In this document: positions 49,825 through 58,085 of the stretch, piece after piece
Layout of the letters: each line of letters begins with the position of its first letter
Numbering within the stretch: position 1 is the stretch's first letter
Assembly (NCBI GenBank): GCA_934565655.1
Contig: CAKTIE010000001.1
Location: 248,001-312,000 of the forward strand
Source: an uncultured Oscillospiraceae bacterium
GTDB lineage: Bacteria > Bacillota > Clostridia > Oscillospirales > Oscillospiraceae
Direction of reading: 5' to 3'
DNA length: 64,000 nt
The notes under the pieces: generated by a model
What the model was told of the DNA's origin: nothing
The model's input: only the letters and a program-made list of their open reading frames with translations
Databases searched by the model: none
Position numbers and translations under genes: made by a program

Positions 49825-50534
49825 AGCGGCACCTCTTTCAACAGCGCGCGATAACTGCGCGACACCGGAATGGTGATTTCTCCCGCCAGCTCCAGACAGT
49901 TCTCCGAGGACACCACTCTGACCAGCTTCTGCATATTGACGATATAGCTTCTGTGGCAGCGCTGGAAGGAATCCGGAAGTGTCTTTTCCAGCGCGTCGAT
50001 CGTGCTGTAAAAGGCGTATTCCGTGTGCTTGGTGCGCAAAAACACCTTTTTTTCCCGGGCTTCAAAATAATAGATATGGGAATAGGGCACCACGACCTTT
50101 TCTTCGCGCGTGTCCACCAGAAAACTGTCCGGCGTTGAGCTGCCCCGTTTTTCAAAGTAGCTTTGCACGAACTCCTGATTGATGGCACGAAGCTGCGTTT
50201 CCTGAACCGGCCGCAGCAGCAGGGAATCCGGGGCAATGCCGGGCCGCAGATACAACAGCGGCGACACATTTGCTTCTGTGATCAGCATGACCATGGCATC
50301 GCCATACTGCTTTCTGACCAGCCGCAGCCCCTCTGTCTGATCGCCGCCGCAGAAATCGTAATACAGCAGATTCATGGGCGTCTCCGTCTCGGCTGTCTGC
50401 CGCAGCGCCGCATCATCCGGAAGGGTGGATAACCGCAGCTCTTCATCGCTGCATTGGGCGACCTGACTCTTGCAATCGCTGCCGATCATCTTGCATTCGC
50501 GGTCGTTTTTATCGCAAATCGTGACAGCAACCAT
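49821..50534 (-). CDS. LytTR response regulator with degenerate receiver
   Basis: A 237-residue regulator. The N-terminal part (1-120) has receiver topology with the phosphoacceptor position at LLYYD60, acidic residues near 8-11 and a signalling Thr near 85. The invariant Lys is replaced (LLLRP, Arg about 107). The C-terminal part (about 135-235) is a LytTR domain (IYYFEAREKKVFLRT; FQRCHRSYIVN; IPVSRSYRALL). LytTR proteins bind 9-base direct repeats with 12-13 base spacers, and such repeats lie at 57177-57206 and 59259-59288. No histidine kinase is present. Confidence 0.9.
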   Translation of the reverse strand: MVAVTICDKNDRECKMIGSDCKSQVAQCSDEELRLSTLPDDAALRQTAETETPMNLLYYDFCGGDQTEGLRLVRKQYGDAMVMLITEANVSPLLYLRPGIAPDSLLLRPVQETQLRAINQEFVQSYFEKRGSSTPDSFLVDTREEKVVVPYSHIYYFEAREKKVFLRTKHTEYAFYSTIDALEKTLPDSFQRCHRSYIVNMQKLVRVVSSENCLELAGEITIPVSRSYRALLKEVPL

Positions 50535-50554
50535 TTCTTCACACCTTTCTCTCT

Positions 50555-53500
50555 TTACGCAAGGGGTACTACGACGCGAACCAGAGGCGCCTCGCTGTCA
50601 TCGCTGGGAAGCACACCGATACCGGCCTTCATGCTGCGATCCTGATCCTGATAACGTACATTTTCAAAGGGCAATAGCTTCTGGTCGCCGAATTTTCCGC
50701 CAAAGCGGATACCGGACTGATAATTCCGCATGCTGTCCACGCAGGCGTAGCCCATCAGCTCATCCTGATCCCGGTCAGCCATCTCGGCGTACACGAAAAT
50801 GTTATAGCCCTTGCCGCGTTCGCACAGGGTGTCAAAGAAAGCCAGCGCGTTGAAGGCGGGAGAGTCCGGATCGTGCAGCTCGGTGATCAGCAGCTGCATA
50901 TCGGTGATAAACAGGTCGATCCGCTGGTTTTCCAGGGCTGCGTCAAACAGGATATCCTCCGGGCTCTTGGCATCCAGATGCTGTCTCTTGATGGGCGCGC
51001 GGCGCACCATCTCCTGCTGAAGTTCGGTAAACATCGCCAGCAGACTGCCGCCATCGGTGCAGCGCTCCAGATGATACGCCTCTGCCATCCGGGCAAAGCG
51101 GCTACCCTCCAGCTCCACGATCAGCACCTTGTCATGCCGCTCTGTACAGGACAGCATCAGATTCTCCATCAGGTTTGTCTTGCCGCTGTTCTTTGTGCCG
51201 GTGATCAGGAAGGTGTAATTCCTGACCAGATCGAAGGAATATACCTCTGCACACTCGGCATCGTAGCCCACAGGCAGAATGTGCGGATCGTGCAATGCTG
51301 TCTTGTATTCCGCCAGTGCCGTGAAATCCGCACGGGTAGCCTTCTCCGGAATGTGCGGGACTGTCCGGGCCCGGGGACCCTTCCATGCCGCGTTCATCCG
51401 CGCGACCTCCTCTTTGATCATGTCATTCCGTTCCGGCCCGCCCTCGGCATGGGCGGCAAGAGCCGTCTGGAATTCCAGCACACGATCCTCATAATACATC
51501 AGGCCGCGGCCTTTGACACGGCTTTCCGGCAGCACAGAGGGCCGCACAACGTGCAGCACATCAGAATAGGCGAACACGTCCGGCATCTCAAGGGAAAGGC
51601 CGGTACGGAAATTTTCTGCCATGCGGGCAGGCAATTCCTGCATGCTGATGCCGCCGGCTGTGACCAGCAGGAAGATACCGCTGCCGATACCCTCCTTTGC
51701 CAGACGCATCATAATGGTCTCATATGTTTCGCCTGTCTTTTCGTGGAAGCCGCCGTAGTTGTCGATCACGATCAGAATGGCCGGGATCGCCCAACCATTG
51801 TGGTTTACATAATCCTCAAAGCTGGTTCCGGCAAAGAGCTTTTTCCGCTCGTCCAGAATCCGGGTGATCATGGTAAAGAATTTCCCGATCTGGTCATTTT
51901 CCACATCGGATTCGTCCATATAGCCGCCCACATGCTTCAGATCCGCAAATACAGACAGCATTTTGGAGCTGAAGTCCAGGCAGTAAATGTTGAGGAGATC
52001 CGGCGTATAGGACTCTGCCAGAGAGTAGATCACAGTTTGCAGGAAGGTGGACTTTCCAGTGGATACGGTGCCAGTCAGCATATGATGGCCGCCCTCGGCA
52101 AAGTTCACAGGCACCGGGAACTGGGCCTGGTTTTCCGGGTCGTCGGCCATGCCGATCACGGCATTCAGCTGGAAGCGCTGCGGCTTCACCGGCCAGTCGG
52201 CTCCGTTGAAGGCGCTGCCGGTATATGCGTCCAGCGTATCCAGATACAGATACTCCGGCAGCACAGGGAGCCAGAGCTTGCGGATGTTATTAACGCCCAC
52301 GGCCTGCGCTACGCCATCGAGGTAGCCCACAATGGCCTCCAGCTGTGTCTTGCCCTTGACCTCGGGCAAACGGCCGCCGTTTCGTGCCGCGCTGCGGAGC
52401 ACACTGTCTGCCAGGGCGTCGCTGCCCCGCGTCTTGTCCGCGCTGGCATAGGCTTTGCAAAGGTCGCTGATACGGGCGGTATTGAACTGGTTCTGCTCGA
52501 AATCCGGCGCAATGTCATGAATACCGGAATAAACGGCGTCCAGGAATGCACGCTGCTCCGTCAAAACAAAATCCCGGCCGGTAATGGGGGTGCGGGTCTG
52601 CCGCTGCGCACTCTCGATGATCTGGAGCAGCTGCTCCACCCAGCGGCGTCGGAGCTCTTCCTTCCGCTTGAGCTTGGCGTGATTGCCCACCAGGTCTACC
52701 TTGCCGGTGGCGTTGAGCATCTGGGCGATCAGCAGATTGCCGCCGCCCAGCTCCTCGTCGTAGGCTGCGCCGGACCATCCGCTCTGGAACAGTTCAAAAA
52801 TTTCGTCGTTGCCCACCTGGAGATAGCAGCGGCCTGCCTGGGTCAGATAGGCAGCCTCGGGCCGGTGCAGCATGTCGATGGAATCCTGGCGATCCTGCAC
52901 CCGCAGGCAGAGGCGGAATTTGCTGTTGGCCCAGATGTTTTCATCCACAGTGCCGGAGGGACGCTGAGTGGACAGGATCAGGTGTACGCCCAGGCTTCGG
53001 CCTACCTGCGCCACGCTGATGAGCTCCTTCATGAACTCAGGCTCTTCCCGCTTCAATTCCGCAAACTCGTCGATAATGATAAACAGGTGGGGGATCGGTT
53101 CCACAGCGTCGCCGTTTTTGTACAGCGCCGTATAGCCGTTGATGTTGTTGACACCGTATTCGGCAAAGATCCGCTGCCGGCGGCGGTTTTCCGACTGGAT
53201 GGAGACCATGGCGCGGTTTACCTGATTACCGGACAGGTTGGAGATCGACCCGATCATGTGGGGCAGACCGTTGAACAGGTTGGCCATACCGCCGCCTTTA
53301 TAGTCGATGATGAAAAAGCCGATATCCTCGGGACTGAAATTGACGGCCAGGGACAGAATGTACGTTTGCAGCGTTTCGGATTTACCGGAACCCGTAGTGC
53401 CGGCCACCAGACCGTGGGGGCCGTGGTACTTTTCGTTGATATCAAGATAGCAGGGGGCGTTGCCGTTGCGGAAGCCCACCAGCGCCCGCATGGAGGCGAT

Positions 53501-55534
53501 GCTGTTGGAGCGCCGCCAGCGTTCGGCCGCGTTCAGTTCCTCCGGCCGCTCGATGCCGTACATATCGAAGAAGGTCAGCGTGTTGGGGATCTCGCCGTCC
53601 TGACCGGAGTCCGACACTTCGATTCGGCCCAGCGTCTTGGCAAATTTCCACAGGCTCTCATCGCTGACCCGGTCAAACTGCACCTGTGTACCGTAACGCT
53701 GTCCGTCCCGCGTGTCATAGACGCCGCAGAAGCTTCCGTCGTTCTGGATCACGCACTCACACTCGTTGGGCAGATCCTCCGGCTTTTCTGCCAGGATCAC
53801 AGTGGTAAGGCCCAGATCCTGCTCGCGGCTGAAAATATACTTGGAGATCGCCTCGCCGTCCAGCAGGGAGGCGTCCGTGACAAACAGGACGATGCGCGGT
53901 TTCAGATCGCGGTTCTTCTCCTCTTCCTCGCTCCGGTTCCGCAGGATCTGCGTCAGGGCATAGAAGACCTCGCCCTGCTCGGAACGGTCAGTGGCGATAT
54001 ATCGGATCTTCTTGTCGCTGGACCATACATGAGGCAGCCACATGGCAAAATCCCATGTGCCGCGGTCCACGTCGTTGCCGCTGTCATAGACAAGGCCCAT
54101 CTTTACCTCTGTATAGCAGTTGGAGGCGGCGATCTGGGACATGATGGCCTTGGCGATCGCGATCGCCTCGCGCCGGTTTTCACCGCCGGTGATGCCGATC
54201 AGATGGTGCTTCTGCAGGTCAACGGTAACGGGAACCTCCTTCAGCGTCTGAAAATTCTGACGGATCACGGCCGGTTTGTCCGCCAGTGAGTCATCAAACA
54301 TGGTAAACCGCTCTTTCGGCACCAGAATGTCCGCTTGGAAGGGAACGTCACCCAGACCGAGGCGAACGCTGAGAAAGTCCTCATAGGAAGCATTGCGGTT
54401 CCACAGGATCGTAGAGTGCTCGTCCAGAGCACAGCACTCGCTGCCGCTGATATAGCGCTCCTTCAGTGCCTCTGAATTTTCATTATACGCCCGCTCAATG
54501 CGGTCGCGCATCCGGACCAGGTATTCGCTGTACCGCTCGAAACGCTGATTTTCCACCTGCTTGTGCTGCTTGCGGGCATACCGGACGTTGACCAGCGCCC
54601 ACACCGCGCCGATCAGCGCAGAGGCAATGGCGGTGACCATACCCATATACATAAAGGCGCCCGCACTGGCTCCTGTGGAGCGGCTGGCCACCACCGACAG
54701 GAGACTGCCCAACACCATGGGGATCGACATGGTCAGAGCCGGGCCGACCATCATGGCAATGGGCTGTTCCCGCAGCGGCTGCTGCTCCGGCGGCGCTTCG
54801 ATCTCGAAGGGCTCCGTGTGCAGCTTTTTCAGGTTGCGGGGCGAGCGGTGATACTGTACCTTTACGCCGCCGGTGCCGGCGGGCTCTCCGCAGAGCGCCG
54901 CCAATCCCTCCGCGTCCAGCGGTTCCAGCGTTCTGACCTGCAGATGATCGCAGGCGTCGAGGGCGATCATGTTGCCCAGATAAATGATGTTCAGGCGCAT
55001 GATGCGGATGCTGTCTCCATAGTGGAGCACAGTGCTTCCGAAAACACGCCGGAAATTCAGATATGTTCCGTTGGTGGAGGAATCATTCAGGATCGCTCGT
55101 CCGTTTTCAAAGGTAATGGCGCAGTGGGTGCCGGAGACAAAGTCATTTTTATAGCAGATGTCGTTCTTTTCGTCTCGGCCAATGGTGATCTGCCGGACTT
55201 CCGCAAGACTATACTTGCTGTACACGGTCAACGGGTCGTTCTGCTGAAATGCGATCACGGTGATGCAGCTGCCATGAGCGGCATCCACCTCAAACTGCAT
55301 GCCATCCTCGATCACGACCGTATCGGCACGCCGGTTCCCCTGCCGCAAAAATGCGGTATCATTCTGGATACTGACAGACCATACGCCCTCGCTGCGTTCA
55401 GCCGTCAGGCGAATATCCTTCTCCAGCGCAAACAGATCCTTCTGCAGCAGGATCTGCAGTTCATTGGCGCTGCGCTCCGGCAGGGTGATCTCGCGGAATC
55501 CCTTGTGACTGTAAATGGAAAGTACCATACTCAT
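50555..55534 (-). CDS. essC: EssC-type FtsK/SpoIIIE secretion ATPase with FHA domain
   Basis: A 1659-residue motor of type VII secretion. Residues 1-100 are an FHA-like fold of low similarity, and 112-185 a clear FHA (IGRDEKNDI; SGTHCAI; DSSTNGTYL). Two TM helices lie at about 265-325. Three ATPase domains follow: domain 1 near 705 with GTTGSGKS and Walker B FIIIDEF; domain 2 near 1155 with GTVSTGKS and Walker B VIDNYG lacking the Glu; domain 3 near 1445 with GTKNSGKT and FITDMQ. So only domain 1 looks fully catalytic, as in other EssC/EccC. AAGGTGT-type site upstream. It is the defining gene of the locus. Confidence 0.95.
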   Translation of the reverse strand: MSMVLSIYSHKGFREITLPERSANELQILLQKDLFALEKDIRLTAERSEGVWSVSIQNDTAFLRQGNRRADTVVIEDGMQFEVDAAHGSCITVIAFQQNDPLTVYSKYSLAEVRQITIGRDEKNDICYKNDFVSGTHCAITFENGRAILNDSSTNGTYLNFRRVFGSTVLHYGDSIRIMRLNIIYLGNMIALDACDHLQVRTLEPLDAEGLAALCGEPAGTGGVKVQYHRSPRNLKKLHTEPFEIEAPPEQQPLREQPIAMMVGPALTMSIPMVLGSLLSVVASRSTGASAGAFMYMGMVTAIASALIGAVWALVNVRYARKQHKQVENQRFERYSEYLVRMRDRIERAYNENSEALKERYISGSECCALDEHSTILWNRNASYEDFLSVRLGLGDVPFQADILVPKERFTMFDDSLADKPAVIRQNFQTLKEVPVTVDLQKHHLIGITGGENRREAIAIAKAIMSQIAASNCYTEVKMGLVYDSGNDVDRGTWDFAMWLPHVWSSDKKIRYIATDRSEQGEVFYALTQILRNRSEEEEKNRDLKPRIVLFVTDASLLDGEAISKYIFSREQDLGLTTVILAEKPEDLPNECECVIQNDGSFCGVYDTRDGQRYGTQVQFDRVSDESLWKFAKTLGRIEVSDSGQDGEIPNTLTFFDMYGIERPEELNAAERWRRSNSIASMRALVGFRNGNAPCYLDINEKYHGPHGLVAGTTGSGKSETLQTYILSLAVNFSPEDIGFFIIDYKGGGMANLFNGLPHMIGSISNLSGNQVNRAMVSIQSENRRRQRIFAEYGVNNINGYTALYKNGDAVEPIPHLFIIIDEFAELKREEPEFMKELISVAQVGRSLGVHLILSTQRPSGTVDENIWANSKFRLCLRVQDRQDSIDMLHRPEAAYLTQAGRCYLQVGNDEIFELFQSGWSGAAYDEELGGGNLLIAQMLNATGKVDLVGNHAKLKRKEELRRRWVEQLLQIIESAQRQTRTPITGRDFVLTEQRAFLDAVYSGIHDIAPDFEQNQFNTARISDLCKAYASADKTRGSDALADSVLRSAARNGGRLPEVKGKTQLEAIVGYLDGVAQAVGVNNIRKLWLPVLPEYLYLDTLDAYTGSAFNGADWPVKPQRFQLNAVIGMADDPENQAQFPVPVNFAEGGHHMLTGTVSTGKSTFLQTVIYSLAESYTPDLLNIYCLDFSSKMLSVFADLKHVGGYMDESDVENDQIGKFFTMITRILDERKKLFAGTSFEDYVNHNGWAIPAILIVIDNYGGFHEKTGETYETIMMRLAKEGIGSGIFLLVTAGGISMQELPARMAENFRTGLSLEMPDVFAYSDVLHVVRPSVLPESRVKGRGLMYYEDRVLEFQTALAAHAEGGPERNDMIKEEVARMNAAWKGPRARTVPHIPEKATRADFTALAEYKTALHDPHILPVGYDAECAEVYSFDLVRNYTFLITGTKNSGKTNLMENLMLSCTERHDKVLIVELEGSRFARMAEAYHLERCTDGGSLLAMFTELQQEMVRRAPIKRQHLDAKSPEDILFDAALENQRIDLFITDMQLLITELHDPDSPAFNALAFFDTLCERGKGYNIFVYAEMADRDQDELMGYACVDSMRNYQSGIRFGGKFGDQKLLPFENVRYQDQDRSMKAGIGVLPSDDSEAPLVRVVVPLA

Positions 55535-55558
55535 ATGAAAGCCCTCATTCTCCCAAAC

Positions 55559-56137
55559 TTACGCTTTAAAACAGCGGAACTGAACATCTGCCGTCCCCAT
55601 ACGGATATGGTCGCCATTGTTCAGCAGTACGCCTTCGCTACTGATGACCGCCGAGGTTTTCCCTCTGACCAGAACCGCCTTTGCCCCGGCGGTCGTTCTT
55701 ATCGCCATCGCGCCGCTGATGGCAAATATTTCGCAATGTCTGGCCGCGACACCCTCTCGGGGCAGAACGAGCTGGTTCTCTGTGCCACTGCCGATATGAA
55801 TGGGCTGCTCTGCGGAGAACAGATATTTCCGGCGGGAATAAGTGGAAAACTCCACCAGCTCCACCATCAAGGAGGTTCGTCCGGTGCGCTGGAGCTCCAT
55901 GGCTTTTTCGTCCCACTGGACCTCCATCGGTTTCACAGCTGCATTCTCTGCCGCTTTTATTTTTGGATTCCGAAGCGTTTCATTCAGGGCCTCGTTTCGC
56001 TTTTGCAGAAGCGACATTTCTTTTTCCTGCTCCCGGAGCTTTTTCCGCTTCAGCACCGGACGGAGCACAAGCAGCAGCAGGATCACTGCCAGTCCCGCAA
56101 TGAAATAGCCGATATGAGATAGAATGAATGACAGCAT
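55559..56137 (-). CDS. Single-TM protein with cytosolic FHA domain
   Basis: A 192-residue protein. One TM helix covers about 5-25 (YFIAGLAVILLLLVL), followed by a basic and coiled-coil segment and an FHA domain at about 112-190. There IGSGTENQLVL and ARHCEIF are seen, but NNGD replaces the usual SxNGT, so the phospho-Thr pocket may be altered. It would sit beside EssC at the membrane and could bring phosphorylated partners to it. ATG at 56137 follows GGAGGAAC. It lies 24 bases upstream of essC. Confidence 0.88.
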   Translation of the reverse strand: MLSFILSHIGYFIAGLAVILLLLVLRPVLKRKKLREQEKEMSLLQKRNEALNETLRNPKIKAAENAAVKPMEVQWDEKAMELQRTGRTSLMVELVEFSTYSRRKYLFSAEQPIHIGSGTENQLVLPREGVAARHCEIFAISGAMAIRTTAGAKAVLVRGKTSAVISSEGVLLNNGDHIRMGTADVQFRCFKA

Positions 56138-56230
56138 ATTGTTCCTCCTGTCGCGTTCCTGTTTTTCGCTTTCCGTCGACCGGCCGGCGGTGTAGCTTGC
56201 CGACCCACGGAAAATGAAAAGCAGGGTCAA

Positions 56231-56258
56231 CCCACCCGGAGCCTTTTGTCCGGGTGGG
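56231..56258 (-). terminator. Partial terminator/attenuator between WXG100 gene and FHA-essC
   Basis: Hairpin CCCACCCGGA / TCCGGGTGGG, followed on the minus strand by a delayed T-rich stretch (GCTTTTCATTTTCC). Likely reduces read-through so that the small secreted proteins outnumber the machine. Confidence 0.6.
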
Positions 56259-56314
56259 CTGGCCTATGATCGTTATGCAGCCGTTGGTATGTGTCTGTCA
56301 GCCATGTTCCCGAC

Positions 56315-56635
56315 TCAGACGATCTGGTCATTCTTCAGGCTGGCGGCGGTAGCCTGGTTGGCACGCTCTGCGGTCTGGTATGTCTTGGCCATCAGCTGCA
56401 GGTCGTCGGTGTGCTCCTTGACCATCTTGTGCAGCTTGTTCATATCGCCCTGCAGGCCGTTGATCTTCTGGTAGTACACGGTAGCAGCCTCGCCGCCCCA
56501 GGTGGACTTCAGCGCGGAGGCGATGTTCAGCATGCTGGTGGTCAGGTTTCTGACGGTGTTATTGGAGTCGCCGAACTGGGCGGAGATGGCGAGCATCTTC
56601 TCAGGGGTTACTCTCAGATTTCCGGAAATAGCCAT
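56315..56635 (-). CDS. WXG100 family protein (WGG)
   Basis: A 106-residue helical hairpin with STWGGEAA near 44-51, a clear WXG. It starts RVTPEKMLAISAQFGDSN and ends YQTAERANQATAASL, where YQTAE gives a YxxxE export motif. It is the second gene after a LytTR-type promoter and is followed by the attenuator hairpin, so it should be produced in excess over EssC. Likely a secreted EsxA-like substrate or dimer partner of the 98-residue WXG protein just upstream. Confidence 0.9.
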   Translation of the reverse strand: MAISGNLRVTPEKMLAISAQFGDSNNTVRNLTTSMLNIASALKSTWGGEAATVYYQKINGLQGDMNKLHKMVKEHTDDLQLMAKTYQTAERANQATAASLKNDQIV

Positions 56636-56777
56636 AATATTCTATCCTTTCTTTATTGTCGCGCCGGTTTGCGGCGGAGTGGTTGTTTGTTGTAAGAGGC
56701 GCTTCGACCGCTTCCGGTCGGAAGTGCAGCTTTAAGTCGGGGGAGCCTTGCTGCGTTTTCCTTTTTCGGTGCCGCTT

Positions 56778-57074
56778 TTACTTGCGGACGGAGGCTGTCT
56801 GCAGGTTGTTCTGCTCTGCCGTCTCATAGGTCTCGGCCGCTTCGATCATCTTCTGAACGTAGTCGTCGATGTTGCGGGCGAAGGTATCCCACTTGACCTT
56901 GTCGGTATCGAAGGCACGGTCAAAAGCGGTGCGTGCCTCGCCGTCCCACATGCTGTCCAGCTGGCTGCGGTAGCCGACCATCTTCTCCACCTCAGCGCGG
57001 AACTGCTTGTTCAGGTTCTGCAGCTCCTGGGCCTTATTGCGCAACTCTTTCGGGGTCACTCTGATCTCTGCCAT
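56778..57074 (-). CDS. WXG100 family protein (WDG)
   Basis: A 98-residue helical hairpin. RVTPKELRNKAQELQNLNK is the front helix, MWDGEAR near 43-49 the WXG turn, and YETAEQNNLQTAS the tail with YETAE as the YxxxE export signal. It has a strong AGGAGG 8 bases upstream and its own promoter preceded by the direct repeat at 57177-57206. It is the best EsxA-like candidate in the locus. Confidence 0.92.
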   Translation of the reverse strand: MAEIRVTPKELRNKAQELQNLNKQFRAEVEKMVGYRSQLDSMWDGEARTAFDRAFDTDKVKWDTFARNIDDYVQKMIEAAETYETAEQNNLQTASVRK

Positions 57075-57138
57075 GTTTTTGTTCCTCCTATTTTTTATTT
57101 GTTTTTGTTTGTTTTGTGTGTTCCTTTGTTGTGATCTT

Positions 57139-57144
57139 ATCTTA
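57139..57144 (-). promoter_or_regulatory. -10 box of the WXG100-essC promoter
   Basis: Minus strand TAAGAT preceded by TG (extended -10). No good -35 is seen, as expected of an activator-dependent promoter. It is 32 bases downstream of the repeat pair. Confidence 0.6.
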
Positions 57145-57176
57145 GCATCTCTTTTTGCGGTTTGTTGTGATTCCTG

Positions 57177-57206
57177 ACGAATGGCACGTTTTTGATGATG
57201 AACGGT
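57177..57206 (-). promoter_or_regulatory. LytTR-type direct repeat upstream of the WXG100 gene
   Basis: Minus strand ACCGTTCAT, 12 bases, GCCATTCGT. The first copy matches the LytTR consensus [TA][AC][CA]GTTN[AG][TG] fully; the second differs at two positions. Confidence 0.75.
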
Positions 57207-57215
57207 ATTTTGGAG

Positions 57216-57776
57216 TCATCCACGGGGCTTTGCCGCAAAGATCCGGATTGCCAGCCATATACAGCCGATCGTCAGTACGGCAAAAACACCTGCTGAAAGG
57301 AGTCTTGTCATAACTGTGCTGCCGTTATCATTCAGGCATACATTTACATCTGCCGCCTGGCCGCTGTGCGCGGCATCCAGTGGGGAGACCATGCCGTAAA
57401 GTTTGACGGCATTACCCTGCCGAAGCGTCTCGGCCTTCTTGGCCGTTACCCGTACCGGCAGCGTAAACCGATCGGTGCCGGAGGTCACTGTTATGTTGAA
57501 ATAGGTATAGTGCCTGGAAACCAGCGGCAGAAACGAGCTGCGTATGGCAACGGTATCAAACTCATCCTCCACCACATAGCTTCCGGCCTCGACCACGAAC
57601 CATTGCCGCCCGGGGGAAGTCAGGCATGCCGCGCCCTGCGCTGTAATATCTGCTGCTTTTTGGAAAGGAAATCTGATCAGGACATTCGCCGCAAAGATCA
57701 GCGCGAGTATCCCCAGAAAAACGGAACCGGCCATATAAGGGTGCTTCCTCGCTTTCGCGTTATTCTTTGCTGTCAT
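57216..57776 (-). CDS. Two-TM protein of the type VII locus
   Basis: A 186-residue protein with a TM helix at about 15-35 (MAGSVFLGILALIFAANVLI), an outside beta-rich region of about 115 residues (WFVVEAGSYVVEDEFDTV; YFNITVTSGTDRFTLPVRV) and a second TM helix at about 158-178. No family is recognised. The topology is like small membrane partners (EssA-type) of type VII machines, but no match is visible. ATG at 57776 lies within the DUF4176 gene end, so translation is coupled. Confidence 0.65.
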   Translation of the reverse strand: MTAKNNAKARKHPYMAGSVFLGILALIFAANVLIRFPFQKAADITAQGAACLTSPGRQWFVVEAGSYVVEDEFDTVAIRSSFLPLVSRHYTYFNITVTSGTDRFTLPVRVTAKKAETLRQGNAVKLYGMVSPLDAAHSGQAADVNVCLNDNGSTVMTRLLSAGVFAVLTIGCIWLAIRIFAAKPRG

Positions 57777-58041
57777 AGTAAGCCGCCAGTTTCTCGATAA
57801 AGCTGCTGCGCTCTTCATCCTCATAGCCGCGGAAGAACACCTGGTCAATATTCTCATGCTGGAAGAAGAACTGGAGCTGCTCGCCGAGATTTCCCTCAGG
57901 ATACACAACACCGATATAATCGTATTCCTTGCCGCTGGCCTTGTCGGTCTGCTTGATACCGAAGATCATGGCTTTCTTCTTTCCCTCCTTCAGCAGGACA
58001 ACGGAGCCGATGGGCAGCAATTCTCTGATGTTGTTCGTCAT
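57760..58041 (-). CDS. DUF4176 family protein
   Basis: A 93-residue protein with the DUF4176 core RELLPIGSVVLLKEGKKKAM near the start, YDYIGVVYPEGN in the middle and VFFRGYEDEERSSF near the end. DUF4176 proteins are small cytosolic partners that sit next to LXG-type substrates in type VII loci. It is 44 bases after the LXG-like gene, which fits that role. Confidence 0.9.
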   Translation of the reverse strand: MTNNIRELLPIGSVVLLKEGKKKAMIFGIKQTDKASGKEYDYIGVVYPEGNLGEQLQFFFQHENIDQVFFRGYEDEERSSFIEKLAAYYDSKE

Positions 58042-58085
58042 GATAAGTTCCTCCTTGAATATAAAACAATGTTGTTATGTTACTT

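Noticed and set aside
50873..54289. A 1138-codon open frame antisense to essC
   Set aside because: It has no family match, no ribosome site and low-complexity His/Gln/Arg-rich composition. It is produced by the codon bias of essC on the other strand.
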